64,000 nt of DNA from Membranipora membranacea. Taxonomy: Eukaryota; Bryozoa; Gymnolaemata; Cheilostomatida; Membraniporidae. The notes below the pieces were generated by a model. It was not told where the DNA came from. It did not search any database and was given only the letters and a program-made list of their open reading frames with translations. This document shows, piece by piece, positions 19,901 through 34,900 of the stretch. The stretch is from positions 11,267,493 through 11,331,492 of the forward strand of contig OU612071.1 in the NCBI GenBank assembly GCA_914767715.1. The letters are read 5' to 3'. Made by a program: the position numbers and the translations under genes. Position 1 is the first letter of the stretch, and each line of letters starts with the position of its first letter.

Positions 19901-22900
19901 TCTATCTACACGTCTCAAATACTGTAATCTCATACTCAAAGAACTGTTCGCTAAACGACACGCGGTGAGTGAGAGCTGTGTTATTTACTGAGCTGGTACA
20001 GTCGTCTGATGAATCATGTGAGCTTAGGTTGTTGTCCTCTCCTGGATATGTTTTAGTGATCTTTGTGTGTGGAGAGTTTGTGTTTGCCTCTTGCTCGCTG
20101 AATATTGCAAAGAACTGTGACTGGCGGTTATCTTTAAATGTCAACAGAGGAATGGCGTCCTCTTTGTTTTGTAAATATTCCCCATAACTATAGAGTTTGA
20201 TTTATCTCTCCTGACAGGGTTACGCTTGGCCGTTTTACAAACCAGTTGACACAGTGGCTCTGGGACTAGTAGACTATTATGATATAATTAAGAAGCCTAT
20301 GGACCTGGGCACTGTGAGAGAGAAGATGGACGCTAGAGAGTACTCCATACACTCCGAGTTTATAGATGACGTCAGGCTAATATTTACTAACTGTTACCGT
20401 TACAATCAACCAGACACTGATGTTGTAGCTATGGCCAAAAAATTACAGGTACCTATTTCCACTCCTTAAGTGAAGGCTGCAGAGGTAGCCTTGTGTGTTG
20501 ATAAGAAATGGTCAGCCATCCTATATTAGATCTATATCTTATGTTGATCATTATTAACCATATGTTATCAACTTGATCATCAACGTTAATGATATTCTAC
20601 TCGATTTTCTTTCTATTTTTTTCTGCCACTGAGTGCAAATCATTTCTGATGAGATGACTTTGGTCGCCTATAAAAATATATAATCATGAGCTTGGTCTTA
20701 CCATTCTGGCTATAATATTACAAGACATGTATGTTTCATATTTTGTTTAGGATGTGTTTGAGCTGAAGAATGCTAAGATGCCTGAGTCTGGTGGTGAGGA
20801 GAGTGGTGATGATGGTCAGAGTAATGCTGGTACTTCCATAGCTGCAGGAAGTGACGACGAGTCGGGACATATACATCAGGCATCGGAGAGGCTCGCCTCC
20901 AATATAAAACAGGATCAGGAGGAGGTAAGTACCAGCTAAGCAGGCTACACAACAGGCAATCTCACAGTGTGGCCTGTGAATAACCTTGTACACAGGCAGC
21001 AAATGATCAGAGTGGCATTGAGTCCCACTCTGGTGGGCCTTTCAACTAGAAACAGTCAAAATCGCACTGAGTGTGTGAGCGATACCTACTAGGCTCTCGC
21101 TTTCAACTCACTCAGTCATTGATGTAACTATATACATTTTGAGTGAGCGATTTGGGAACAAATTTGTCTAATTGAAAGACTAAGTGAGTGATAGTTTTGA
21201 GCAATGTGATTTAGTCCTATCAAACAGCCATTATATACACTCATTGGTTTGCAATGTAGATTTTCTGTGGTGTAGAGCAGGTATCATTTTTCTGATCCAT
21301 TCCTTTTGGAGATAATAGTCTGGGTGATGTATAATGAGTGAGTGTGTGATTTTAGGATGAGGGTAGAGACAAAAAGCTGAAGGATTTAGAAGATCAGTTA
21401 GTTAAACTACAGCAGCAGATAATCGACGCGAGGGGTATAACTCCAGCAGGTCCAGCTACTGCTAAAAATAATACTAATACAGCGGCTCAAAAACGGCAAA
21501 AACGCGCAGCACCTGGTCAGTTATACTATAAACATGTACTCATCACCTATATCATAAAATAGAATGCTAGATTGATGAGATAATTTGTGATATCCTCCCT
21601 CATACATTTCTAGTAATCTCAACTCCTTTATCAAATTATTGAAATGTAAAAGTTCTTTGAACACTAACGTTTTGGGACAGCAGTGGGAGTGTTTTTCTAT
21701 CTCCTCTTACACATTTATTATTGAATCTCTATCATGTACAGGTACTCCGGCTACTGCTGTATCGTCAGAGTCTAGAAAAGATAAACCATCAGCCACGCCT
21801 CAAGCTATCAAATCAACTAAAACACCTAAAGCTGCTGCCGCTAGTAAACCTAATAAGTCTACTCCGGCAGCAGCTAAACGGCAGCAGTCCTCAGGTGAGT
21901 GATGGAGTGTTATCTGTGTGCGCAGTTTGGAATGTGATAATACATCAACAGTAGAGACATCAAGTCATGTTCCTGAAAGATATAAAATTCTTGATTTCAT
22001 GATACAGCTAACATCTTGCTAATGAAAAATGTACTTTTGGAACTGTCGTAGCAGATATATAATTTCTAATGTGTGTTAATTCTTACATACCCTCCATGTT
22101 TTACTAGTTGTTAGTTGGTGTGCTGATGTAGTTAATATAACTGTACATACTCTTCTAGGTAACAAAGGTCGACCAGCAGGCAGCACTTCAGCTAACAAGA
22201 AATCTAAGCACAGTCCACTACCTCCATTAGACTCGGAGGATGAGGATAACTGTAGACCTATGACTTATGATGAGAAACGACAGCTCAGTCTAGATATCAA
22301 CAAATTACCCGGTATGTTTACTAACAGTGTCACATATATATCAGTCCTGCTCAACTGTTTGCTTAAATAATTATGACTTAAATTTTCTCTTAAGTTTTGT
22401 TTTTGGCTTATTCTGAAAAAGAATTTAAACAAATGAGATTTTTGCCAAGAAAAGTATACATGAGGCAGTAACAATGGTCAGTAGTCAGATGAGCCTGTGA
22501 TATTTCTGATGGCAAACACCCTGTCCTCTAATGAGTCTTGGATGAATTAGTTCATAGGGTGTGTATAAACGCTGATTGTAGTATGATGCTGTCCTTATCC
22601 TACAGATATACACTGAAGCTATATTGCCCCCTAATTGTATCTATATATATTGCTGATTGTGTAGGTGATAAGCTAGGAAGAGTAGTACATGTAATCTCAT
22701 CTAGAGAACCTTCACTGCGTGACAGTAATCCTGATGAGATAGAAATAGACTTTGAGACGCTCAAACCATCCACACTCAGAGAACTAGAGCGCTATGTCAT
22801 GTCTGTACTGAAGAAAAAACCAAGGAAACCCTACAGCGGCGGACGTGAGTGTTCTTGTTCTTATTTGACAGGCAATTATGGCTGATCATGACTTAATAAT

Positions 22901-25900
22901 TTAAGTCTTTGTGGCTGGTATAGTTATCATTTATAGTAAACTATTGCCACCAATATGAAATCGAACATCAAGCTGTTTTGCTGGACAGTTACGTGTTGTG
23001 AGATGGATATAATGCCCCATAACCCATACTGCTTCACAGTTGATCATATATATGTTCAGTTTTATTCCATGTTTGTTTATTTTGTGTTACAGAAGCGAAG
23101 CCAGCGTCTAAGACTAAGGCAGAGCAGTTGGCCAGTAAGAAGGCCATGTTAGATAAGAGACTACAGGACGTACAGAGTACACTGAAGGGTAGTCAGTCTG
23201 CTGCCTCACCTACTCCTGGTGCTGCCGGCAGCGGTACTACCTCTACTGGTGGTAAATCTGGTACTCCTCAACTAGCAGCTGCTGTAGCAGGTAACGTTAT
23301 ATACCTACTACCATACCACCCATCATTATCTTTTGCACTCAATTCTAGAAGAAACAGTATTTACACTTTGGAGCTTGGAATATGAGGAGGGAAAATTTTG
23401 AGTTGGCATAAACAGAAAATTGATCGTATGAGGTTTGTTCTGTTGTCAATGAATTAGTCGGGTGTGGTTTTATTAGAAACATGGAGTTGCCCCTTCTTTG
23501 AACTGTTAGTTCAGTGAGGAGACAACTCTCGGTGAAATCATCAAATTTCTCTTGTATGTATTATAGTCTAACTCAACGTATACACTGTAAGCTTCAGTTA
23601 TGACATCTTACTTTCAGGTTCTACAGGGAAGACACTGCCCACTAAGACAGGCTCTAGTGCGTCACGTCTCTCTGACTCGAGCTCCAGTTCTAACTCTGAG
23701 GAGTCGAGTAGTGACTCATCCAGCTCAGACTCTGACTCAGACTCATCAGACGAGGAATCTGAAGCAGGTTAGACTTATCGTCAGTTAGGGCCGGGGTGCT
23801 CCTCACCCCTACAACCCATTGTCATGGTGAAGTGAAGGGTATGGAGCCCGGGCTAATTTTCATTCAACCAATTTAGCCGGTCTCCATATCCAAACTCACG
23901 CCGCCTGATGATTCCACTATTGAGATTCACTCAAAATTAAAGTATAGAAGTACAAACTTACCGGTACTTCTGTCAGCCCTCACTCCATCCAATCACAATA
24001 TCTGTGTATTAGCCACAAATCATTTATCTGCCACCACACTTTTTTTATGCAAAACACAAGTGGTTTTAATCACAATAAGTTGGCAGCCATTATTTGATTT
24101 GAATTTAAATTTATTGTGACAAAGTTTTTGTTGCATCGTATATCTATTTATGGTTTTATTCCTCGCAAAATATGTATCATATGTATCGCATTAGATTTTA
24201 TAGCAATCTGTTTTCTGAATGTATTCTTTGCTGCCAGCAGTGCCACTTGGTAGTAAACGTAATATTTGTGTCGAATGCTGCGTTGATGATTTACTGTGTA
24301 AGCTGCAGTAACTGCAGTGGTAGTGTAGTGTGAATGTTGTTTACTGCTGTCTGCGGCGAGTGTAGGAGTGTAGTAATATAAAGTGTCGGGGGTGCCAACC
24401 TATGCCATCATCAAACCAGCCATGCAATCGATTTTGAGTTTTAAAAAGACTAGAATGAAGTATGCTGCGTTCAGTGTTCGCTGAACTTACGAAGAATAGA
24501 AGATGATTGGATAAATCAAGGAGGGGGTGTATGGAGACAGGGGTTTAGAGTGATTTATTACAGTGCTTTTATAGTGGCAGGCGGCTCACCCCCAGGTTTA
24601 TATTATTACAATCCACCGCTAACTATTTTTGATATAAGCAATCGAAATTTTGAATCATACACCATAATATGATCAGTAAGAGAATTACTGAGTTTATTTC
24701 CTCCTCTGTGAGTGCTTATTTTACCTGCAGCGATATTGTCGGGCAGGGGGTGACCGACCCGCTTTTTGAGACTTATTTGTTGTCACTGCGAGTACATGTA
24801 AATAACATCCATTTTAATCTTGGCTTTTCTCGACAAGTCTCAGAAAGATGTATATATAAAATCAAAGCCATTTCAAATTTGGACACACCTAGAAAACTTC
24901 TTCACAAACCTCTATAAAATTAATTACAACAGCTGTGCCCCCTTTTTTTTCATAATAAAGGAGCAAGTTGTATTGCATCCCCCATACAATATTATAATAT
25001 TATCTTTATACACGTGAAGGCCCATTATATAATTATAAGCTAGTCGACTTTTTTTCCTTTTTCTATTGTTCATCCAGGTAGTGATTTACTTTCATTTTAA
25101 CAGATCTGTACATAATCTAAATCTGAATCTGACAAAAATACAACAAGTGTATATCGTGACTACAAAATATAATACCCAAATCATTACATTGCTGCTGGTT
25201 TGATGGTGACGGGGGTTGGTAGATCTGTTGGCGCTGTAGTGTGTATATTTAGTGTATATGTAGTTGTCTAGGTTAGACAGTCGGCCCGCCGTTGTTCTCA
25301 CTAACTGATCTAGTAGCTCATACTCAGGATGGTGGTACACGGTGATCAGTTATGATGTGCCTCCTTATCTCCGAGATCTGACATCATGCAGCTTCCTTTA
25401 CCTAGATCAACTTTGTACGAAATTTTCTTGCGTACAAGTTGCTCCCTCTTCACTGGTAAGCTCTCGTCCTAGTGGGGAGCAACTCCAAATGCACACATTA
25501 TTTGGATCAGACTATTCATTTTCCACCATGACCTATTGCCACTTGTGAGGGTGCTTGCATTTCACTGGTACCATGGTCAGGTATGTAAATCTAATTCTAG
25601 CTCCCAATTCGTTAGGACTCCTGCATAAATCATAGCAGTGAATGATGATAATTGAAAATTTAATTTAACTTTTATTATCTGGTGTTGTCTTCACATTGAA
25701 TATTGACAAGCAGACATTCAATCTACAAGGTAGGGGATGGCATACCAGGGTAACGGTATTTAAACTTGCTCTTCGCTTCAGAAACATGGATCCTAACCAC
25801 TACTCTGGCCCAACTATATATAGAAATCTTGTTGGAAGTAATATTGTAGTACGATGAAGCAAGTTAGTACTGTGTCATTCTTGTGTACAAGTCAAGTTGT

Positions 25901-28900
25901 CTTCACCCTCAGGAGACATTCCTAACTCTATAAGTGAACACCACCAGTGTATGATGAGAAAACCGCTGTAGTATTGATCAATTATTATAGTAAATCGCCG
26001 GAGGGGGGATGTTGGTTGGCAGGGGAGAGTCTGGGGGGCTGAGACTAACTAATTTGTTGTTTTTGCAACGCAGGTTGTTTAGGCTCGATTTCTCGTCACA
26101 AGAACAGGATCTCTATTTACCTCAGTCGACATAGTCTCCAGAAACGGCCTCCACGACTGTGACTAGGTTGCTTTGTCTGATGATGTGATGGTTGTTGGAA
26201 ATTTATGATATGATCTGCATTACACGGGGGGGGGGTATTTTAATAAGAATGAGGGATGCTCTTTAAAGCAAATTATTATACTTATATACAATTATCGCTC
26301 ACTTTGTCTTTCAATTGAACAATTTCGTTTTTAAATCGCTCACTCGGAATGAATATATAGTTCCATCAATGAGTATAAAATTTGGGAGTGAGGCCCTAGC
26401 AGGACTGGTGAGCATTCAGTGTGGATTAGATGAGGACAAGTCACACGGGTTATAAGGTCATAAACACAGTAGCTAAGCTGAGTGTATATAAATCCTCACT
26501 GGTAATATGTATAGCTTAGTTCTAGAGTATAGGGAGCTATATCCCCTTATCAGCTGAATTCGGCAATCAAATTATGTGAGGTCTAAATACCAAATATTCC
26601 ACTGCCTTCAAAACTGTACATCTGCGCGATGAATACTCTGGTGCTGAAAACAAGGCCAAATTCTTACTCATTCTAATTGAAACACCCGAATCGTGGTAAA
26701 CTATTGGGTATTGGTTGTAGGTCTCAATTTATTGACAGAGCTCATATTTGTGGAAAAATGGCCCTCATCAGGCGCTTTATTCTCAATTTTTTTAGTTTTT
26801 ATGTTAATAAGACATCCTAGCATTCATCATCCTTGTTTATACTTCATTCTGAATACTGATGGCTGCTCATGTTTTCTCCTATCGGTGTGATTACTTTGAA
26901 AGATACAAATACGTATACACGATTATGAGTTGAGCACTGTATTTTTGGATTGTGTTGTTTTGTAGTGAAGTCTCCAAAAAAGAAGAAGGGCCATAAAAAG
27001 CTGAGCGGGAAGAAATCAAGTTCAAACACCAATACCTCAGCTAGCAAAAACCCACATAATCTGGTAAGTTAACATCCGACAGCTCTAAGGCTAAGCACAC
27101 ATCGCATCCTTAGATATGTGTGTTATATATATGAATGCAAATGCTGCTGCTGTAACATTACAATATTATGCTATTATTATCGGACGAAACAAAATTTAGC
27201 CATGTCCATCTAGAGTAAGAATAAGGTTAGGCGCTCTTTGTAATTTAAATGAGCCTCAAAATTAGGATAAGATTTGTATGTAATATATAATGTTATATAT
27301 TGTTTTATAACACAACAAAAAGAGCTAACAACAGTAAATATCATAGAACAATGTAACACTACTATATACTAAGTTATTCTTCAGTATTTATCACCCTGTG
27401 TTCTTGATATCATATCATTGGTATTCTCTTTTTGTCTTCAGTTCATTCCAACTTCATCTATTGGCTGTTAATGAGTAGTTATAGTGGTATTCTGTTTTTC
27501 CTTCTACTATCAGTTCATTCCACAGAAAGCTTCTCGACAAGTTCCTTTCAAGTCTTTCATAATATGATGCTGCTGATAGATAAGGTCATCTGTCTCACCT
27601 GAGCATCTTATCACCGACAACCTCTCTGAGAATAGGGGAGAACATCTCCAGTAAAATCTGGTCTCCACTCTCTCTCCTACTGACACAGGCATTGTACCAT
27701 TTGACCACATGGGCATATTTGTGCCGCAGCTGTTCCATGGTGCACATCTGTCCAGCATTCTACTGCCTCCATCTCCCCTAAACCTGAACCAGACTCTTGT
27801 CTGGAGATCGCAGGCATACCCGTCGGCGCTGTGAGGTCCTCCTGCCTTCAAATTTTGTCCAGCATGATCCAGTCTCCATGATCCTGTAAAGTTCACAGCG
27901 GTCTGACATTCAATAGGCTGAGGGTTAGCTGTAGTTGTTGTTGTTGTGGTTGTTGGTGTTGTAGTTGTTGGTGTAGTAGATGTAGTTGTTGGTGTAGTTG
28001 TTGTAGTTGTTGGTTTGGTGGAGGTTGTAGTTGTTGGTATTGTAGTTGTTGGTGTTTTTGTAGCTTCAGTTGGTCTTGGTCTGCTCCTATCTCTACATTT
28101 GATCAGTTCATCCATTAGCTTTTCATACAACCTCTTCTCCACATCTAGATGATGTGAGCTGTCGACGTCACGTTTCTGTATATCATGTTGTCTCCAGTCA
28201 GGGCATTCTTCTGCCAGCAGACCATAGATTATCCTCACTCGATCTGTGTAGGCATTCAGCTCTGTGTCTGGTGACGGATGGCCTATTATCCCAGACTGAG
28301 CGAGTCCGAACAGAAAAATAAATGTCAGAAGGTGAAATAACTCCATCTATGCAAGTCTAAATTCTCAGTTATATTAGTGTTAGATAATTGTTCTTTGCTA
28401 TTCCGAAGCTGTATAGATGACTGAGCTTCGGACAATCTAGATTTGTTATTTATGTCTGGTGCAAGAGGGCGGTATTGCACATGACAAATATGCTGTTACA
28501 ATTCTAGTCTCATATCTTCCCATGTCTTGTGGATAAACAACTACACGCGCTACAAATCCAACCACACACAGATATGGACCTGAACTACCCTGTTACATAT
28601 GAGGCTAGGGCCGATAGGTCTTCTTATCATTACGCATTACAGGACTCCATTACTAACACTTTCCAATATCATCTTGCATCTTGAGGCCGAGTTTATAAAC
28701 TAGGCCTGAGATAAACTGGGCCTCAAGATTTCATAATAGTGAGAAGTGTTAATAATGTCCTGTCATATGTAGTGATAAGACCCGTGTAGTATCTCGCCTC
28801 ATGTGAAAGAGAGTAAAAGCATTATTGGAAGCTCTGATAATACCCCCATCCAAAATTTGTTATTTGATCTTCAGAGCGTGAGGCTTTCCAAGAATCGGCC

Positions 28901-31900
28901 AGGATCCCTTGAACAGAGGCCCACTTGTTCACAGTACATTTATGAATTTTGTTTATGCCTAGATTTGAGGCACATCACTTTTCGAGTGATTTCAAACCAT
29001 ACCATATCACCTTGAAGACAGTCAAATCCAATCAAATCATCAATAAAATTCCAGTGACGAAATCAAGTCAAATCTATTCAGGGGCAAATTAAATCCCAAA
29101 TATACGACAATTAGTTGCAAGTTATATCCCGTTAATGGTGGCCTATTGGAGGAGTACTCCTAGTGCTTGTTGATTAAAAGGTTGATTAAAATCAGATGAC
29201 ATATCACACGCCACATCCCGAAGCATGGGCGGCGAAATACTAGTTGCCTTAGGGTCTAGGCTGCAATATCTGCGCCCATTTTGCTCTCAGTTTGCAGGCA
29301 GGTCGGAGCACACCTGGGGGTCCAACCAAACCCCAGCAGTCAGTAGACTTCAGTGGGATTCGAACCCACGACCTTCAACATTTGCATGCTGAAGGGACGG
29401 CGGTCTAACCAACTGAGCTACCTCCTACTGTTGTAGGGATGAACCATTGGGAACAGAAAAAAAATATACATATTATACACATTTTTGTTTGTTTTATATA
29501 ATGCTAATGGTCAAATTCAGCCACCATCATCATCATCATGACCAATATTGTCTCAGTACATTCAGTATTATACCAAGCCAGCTCATATTATATATATGTA
29601 TATACAGATATAATTAATGTAGTATCATGTAAGAAAATAAATTTATCTACATGCAAAGGAATCAAACATGAAATGATAGTTCTGGGTTGGAGCGGCATAA
29701 TTAACTCAGTTCATTCCACAGAATGACACCCAGCATACATCGCCCTCAAAGTCCTGATGTAAGAAGTAAACAACATCATCGGGTTCAGCTGTACAGCGTA
29801 TGATGGACAGTCTTTCGGGTATCTGTAACATCGATTATCATACCTCCTAAAAGCTGTGGCCTCAACTCTCTCTCCCTGATTGGCTGGCAGTGTTGAGTTT
29901 GACCAAATGGGCGAGTGTGATCCACAACTATTAACTGGTGGGCATGTGCTCAGCATTCTACTACCTCCATCTCCGCTGAAGCGAAACCATTGTTTGATGA
30001 TCAAATCGCAGGCATAGCCAGAGGTGCTGTTTGCTCCTCCAGGTCTCAAATCTTTTCCAGTGTGGTCAAGTCTCCACGGTTCTGTCAAGTCAACTGCTGT
30101 CTGACATTCAGTGGGTTGTGGTCTCGTTGTTGTTGTTGACGTCGTGGCAGTAGTTGGTGTGGTGGTTGTAGTTGTGGGTGTAGTGGTTGTAGTAATAATA
30201 GTAGTTGTGGGTGTAGTGACTGTAGTTGTTGGTGTTGGTGTAGTTGTTGGTGTAGTGGTTGTAGGTGTTGGCGTAGTGGCTGTAGTTGTTGGTATAGCAG
30301 CGGTTGTTGATAGATTAGGTGGAGGCATAGAGTCAGTTATTCTTGGTCTGCTGTCGGCGTCACGTTTCTGTGTATCATGTTGTCTCCAGTCAGGGCATTC
30401 TTCTGCCAGCAGACCATAGATTATCCTCACTCGATCTGTGTAGGCATTCAGCTCTGTTTCCAGTGATAGCTGATCAATTATACCAGACTGAGCAAGTCCT
30501 AATAAGGCTATCAATGTCAGAAGCTGAAAGAATATCATCCTCACGATTCTTTTTCATTTACTTCAAGAGCCTCAATCTGAGTGAATTGTGAACATTCAAC
30601 TACTTTATTACCTCTAACGACTCAGTAGAAATATTGAGATAACCGATAACCATTGATGCTATTTCCATGTATTGATTGGCCCTCAAATCAATGTCACATC
30701 GACATATGGGAACATATTGTATGTACAGTTGAATTTTTATTTTGTATTGGGAGTCATCCTCCCCTTTAACAAGAGGGTCCCACTTCTGTGTTCCAAGCAG
30801 AGTTTATATTGTTAGAATTGCTTTGCGTTGTATTTCATATTTGATTTTCTTTGTTTTAGAAGGAGGCTGCTATTACTCTTACACCACTTCCTAAGACCAG
30901 CATTGTTGCCCCGCCTTCACGCGAAGACAGCCAATCAAATCACAGTAATCCATCCATCTCAGCCAATGAGAAATCTCTGTCAAAGGTTGGTATGGTCTTG
31001 TCATGCTGCACTTTTGAAACCACAAAGCTTCCCACTGCAACGTCAACCCCCGACCGGGAAACTTGAAAGTGGTGCTAATTTGTCTATAATTGAGCTGACT
31101 GTCGTTGAGAATTGTTCAAAATAATAAAATATTGGTAGAACGCTAGACAAAGTTTTGACCCCATTTTGAGTTGCTTACATCCATCTGGTATGCCACCAGC
31201 TAGAAGGAGAATGTGATCAAACTTCTTCTTGAGCCATGCCGACCTTAGTTTTGAACATTAACAGTGATTAACATGATATACCATCCTAAGTGTTTCCTAT
31301 CATACTTTAGAAAAACAAAATATAGAGACATACCATATTTAAATATATTTCATGTCCTTATATTATCTTTTTATATCTAATTATTCAGAAGACAGATCCT
31401 GCGGTGGCTGTACCAAAGTTTTTTATAGGCGATACAGAGTTATCTAAATCCATACACACCTCTACAGCCCCACCCCCGCCAGCTTCCTCTCTGTCTACTA
31501 AACTAACCACCTCAGCAGGAGGCGGGGCAGGAGGAGGAGCTAAGTCAGCTACAGCAGGTGCCCTGTCTGGTATGTGTGATATATAAATACATCCTGCTTT
31601 AATCAAAGTAACAGCAAGGGGTGATTTACGGCAGAAAATAGTGGAAATTGGTATTCTAAAATGTTTTCAAATATGATGTTTTCTTTGTCTAGTTGCTAAG
31701 TTGCTCTTAAATTCAATTTTAAGTGGAAGGTCTATTTCTCTTTTGTCACCCAGACTAAGACCCATTAGTCTATTGAGAGATTTCATCATCAAGGATGAAC
31801 TAGACCCCATAGCAGTACAATTCTTGGTGTTGTTTCAGTCATAACATGTGTGTGTATGTATACTCTCTGGTCAGATTCATTTATTACTTACCATACCTGT

Positions 31901-34900
31901 ATGTTCTTATTTTTATAGGAGCTGTGAGTAATCTAGTCAGTAATAACGGTTCGTCTCTCAGCTCCCCCCAGCAGACCTCGCCCCGGGGAGGATCCTCTCT
32001 AACTAACACTGCTAATACTAACATCAGTCAGAATACACAGCAGAGCGGCAGCAGCAGTCAGAATACTAGTAGTGGTATCGGCAGCAGTCTCAGTCAATCC
32101 TCTACACAGTACACCTCATCCTCTCAGGTAAGTCAGCGTATAGGTGTGTGATCAGTAAGTCCTCAGACTGGAGAGCTGACTGATTGCATGTCACAGACTC
32201 TTGGGATAGTGGTTAGGGATATTTGCCCAAGTGATGTTGATATGAATTGGGTTTCTGGCAATAACTGCATAAAAACTTAATACTGTTGTGACATGTAGAG
32301 GTCCCAGGGGATAAATGGGTTCCCTTATGAAAATTAATACATTATGTATCATGTATTATGAATTTCGAGACCCTTCTTCATTGGCAGACAAAAGAATAAT
32401 CTTATCCCCACTTATTACTTTTATGTATTATATTATATTACTGCTTGCGAGAGAGTATAATATTTTAACATTGTTACTTGTTATATACACAGCCACCAGG
32501 TGGTGTGACAGATAGACACAACTCACTAGAGAGATCAGACTCGACAAATTCACAGCAGAGCTCAAATCTAAGTCTCAGTCAAGGTACTCAACAGCTCAAG
32601 AATGCAAAATCGTGGACTGGTCAGTATTAAATTACCCTCAAAATGACGGATACTAATTTATAGAGCTTCAATATGGAGTAGAGTATGATGTTACATACAG
32701 CCGTCCCTTTCAATAAGATTGATCAGTGATTGTAGTGATTTATCTTTGCCCAGTTCGCTGGTAGTTACACAGCATAAACATTGTTTTGGGGCTGTTGCAT
32801 CAGCAACCCATGCCATGTTACTGATCTATAAATATTTTCTTTCACACAAATCATGGCTGTCTTCTCTCTGACCTTATTACTCAAAGAGGAGGCAACTCTA
32901 AAATATTATCAATCAAAATCCTCACTTGCAACAATTATAATGGATATGGTTATATTAAAGGCTTTCATCTATACAGTCTATGGTATAACCAAGTCAATAT
33001 TAATTATAGCGAGTTAGGAATTTGATTAATAGTAATCAGTCATGCCAATCTGTGTAGACAAGTGATCACACAACTGGACATAAATGCGCCAATAGCAGGT
33101 GATAGCTAGGGGAGACAGCTTGTGCATAGTTCCCAACAAATGAGAATATGCTTTACAAATTGGCGTTGCTGTTAACCATAAGGTCACCTGTTTATTGTCT
33201 TCTGCAGGTCTAGCTAACCTAAGTCAGTCACTAGGAGGCAGTGCTAAGAAAGCGCCCCCTTCAGGTAACAGCTTTGAACAGTTTAAGAAGGCGGCGAGAG
33301 AGCGAGAAGAGAGGGAACGAAATCTCAAACAAGAACAGGAAAGGTATGTATGCTTGTTCAGTTTGTTATCGCCTATCAATTGTATGTTTTTTTTGTAATT
33401 ATCGAAAATATGCTAAAATCAAATGTTTGGTAGTTAAATGTCAAATCAACAAAACAATAGGCTGTTTAGTGGCAGTGTCTAGATAGTAAGCTAATATTAC
33501 TGATGAGATTATTAAGTTAGGCCAGTACTCTCTCTTTTGCAAACAAATTCATAGTACTATGATAGTATGATACATTTTAGCCGGTCTTAACAAACTTTGT
33601 TCGAACAAAGCTCGTCAAGACAGGCTAGACACTATGATAATTGATAGAGGTTTCGATGTTGATGTTGATAAGCTAAATTTTGCGAGTTAAATAAGAGTAT
33701 ATGATATTATCACCATCACTGTCTGCTCTTTTGTTACAGACGTAGATACGAGGCAGAGAGGCAGGAGAGATTAGCAGAGCAGGCCAGTCAGGCTAAATCT
33801 AGAGAACAAGAGAGACAGAAACAGCAGCAACAGAGAGCTGCCGCTACAGCTGCCGCTAGCAGGGTATGTTAAATACTGTACTGTAGTACTTGATTACTGA
33901 AGTTCTCAGTGGACAGATTCAGAAACTCAAAGCCAATTTTACACTGTGTAACCCCAGTTACAAGAATATGATCTGAAAAATGATTGCTTTGTCATGCGGC
34001 TGCACTGCAAAAAGTGGCAGGGTGACAAGGTTAGATATTAATTCTGAGACTCAGAAGCGGGCTTTGTAACCCGGCTGTGGATTGTAGTAATGCATTCTCC
34101 AACACTAAGACTTGCTGCACCCCCTCCCACCCACCCTGCTGCCTAAACATAATCTACCAGGGTATCATTAAGCTCCATCCCTCCCAAAACGAAGGCGTGT
34201 CAATTCACTGGCCCCATCATGATCAGACACACAGCCTGTCTTGATAAGCTTTGTTGGTGTGGGTGGGCTTGTTCGCCCCCCCCCCAAACAAAGCTTGTCA
34301 AGACAGGCTAGTAGACACTCTGCTCTTGGTAGGCTGTCATGCTACCTAACTTGACACTATATATGTTTGTGCAGTTCACCTAATTCAAACCTTCGGGGCC
34401 CTCAAAAATCCACCTAATTAAGCAGAGTTTGAGGACTGGCTGAAGGGACCAATTTTGAATTATAGAGTTTGAATAAACCATCTTACACTTTATTAACACT
34501 ATATATTATATTACCTTACAGCCTGCTCCCGTACCACAGCCGGCCCCACCGCCCAGCAGCGCAGAGTCAGGAGGTGGAGGTGGTGAGTCAGCGTCCAGAT
34601 CTCAGAGAGAGCGAGAGAGACTCAGAGAGATGGAGAAACGGAAACGTATGATGGTATGTCTCCAACATTATATTATATTATAGTTACTACTCTCACGACA
34701 GAACAGTTATATAATATAGTTAAAACTCAATTACAGCACAGTAATATATAAAAGTTTATACTCTCCATATAGGACAGTTATATATTGTAGTCTATAGGAG
34801 GGATAAGAATTGTGTCCAAAATTGAGCTCAAATTAAAGTGAACATGTAAATTGTTACAATTATCCATGTTAAAAAGGGAGATCTGATGAGGTTAGAAATG

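Larger units (their letters stand above)
23768..26965 (+). other. 3.2-kb BET intron, no supported nested gene
   Basis: Reading through the donor from the SEED exon gives GCA GGT TAG, a stop two codons into the intron. The intron holds a possible terminal exon (26074-26162), a poly-G run near 26227 and the dispersed repeat 26291-26415. A minus-strand open stretch near 25198-25345 was not convincing. Confidence 0.5.

Noticed and set aside
25092-25345. Minus-strand ORF (from [17 protein letters not shown]) in a BET intron
   Set aside because: The codon use looks gene-like and a GT follows near 25197, but no acceptor, partner exon or family could be found, so I do not call a gene.
29340-29432. 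tRNA gene
   Set aside because: A and B boxes are present, but extra bases separate the stems and the anticodon arm is abnormal. A SINE head explains it better.
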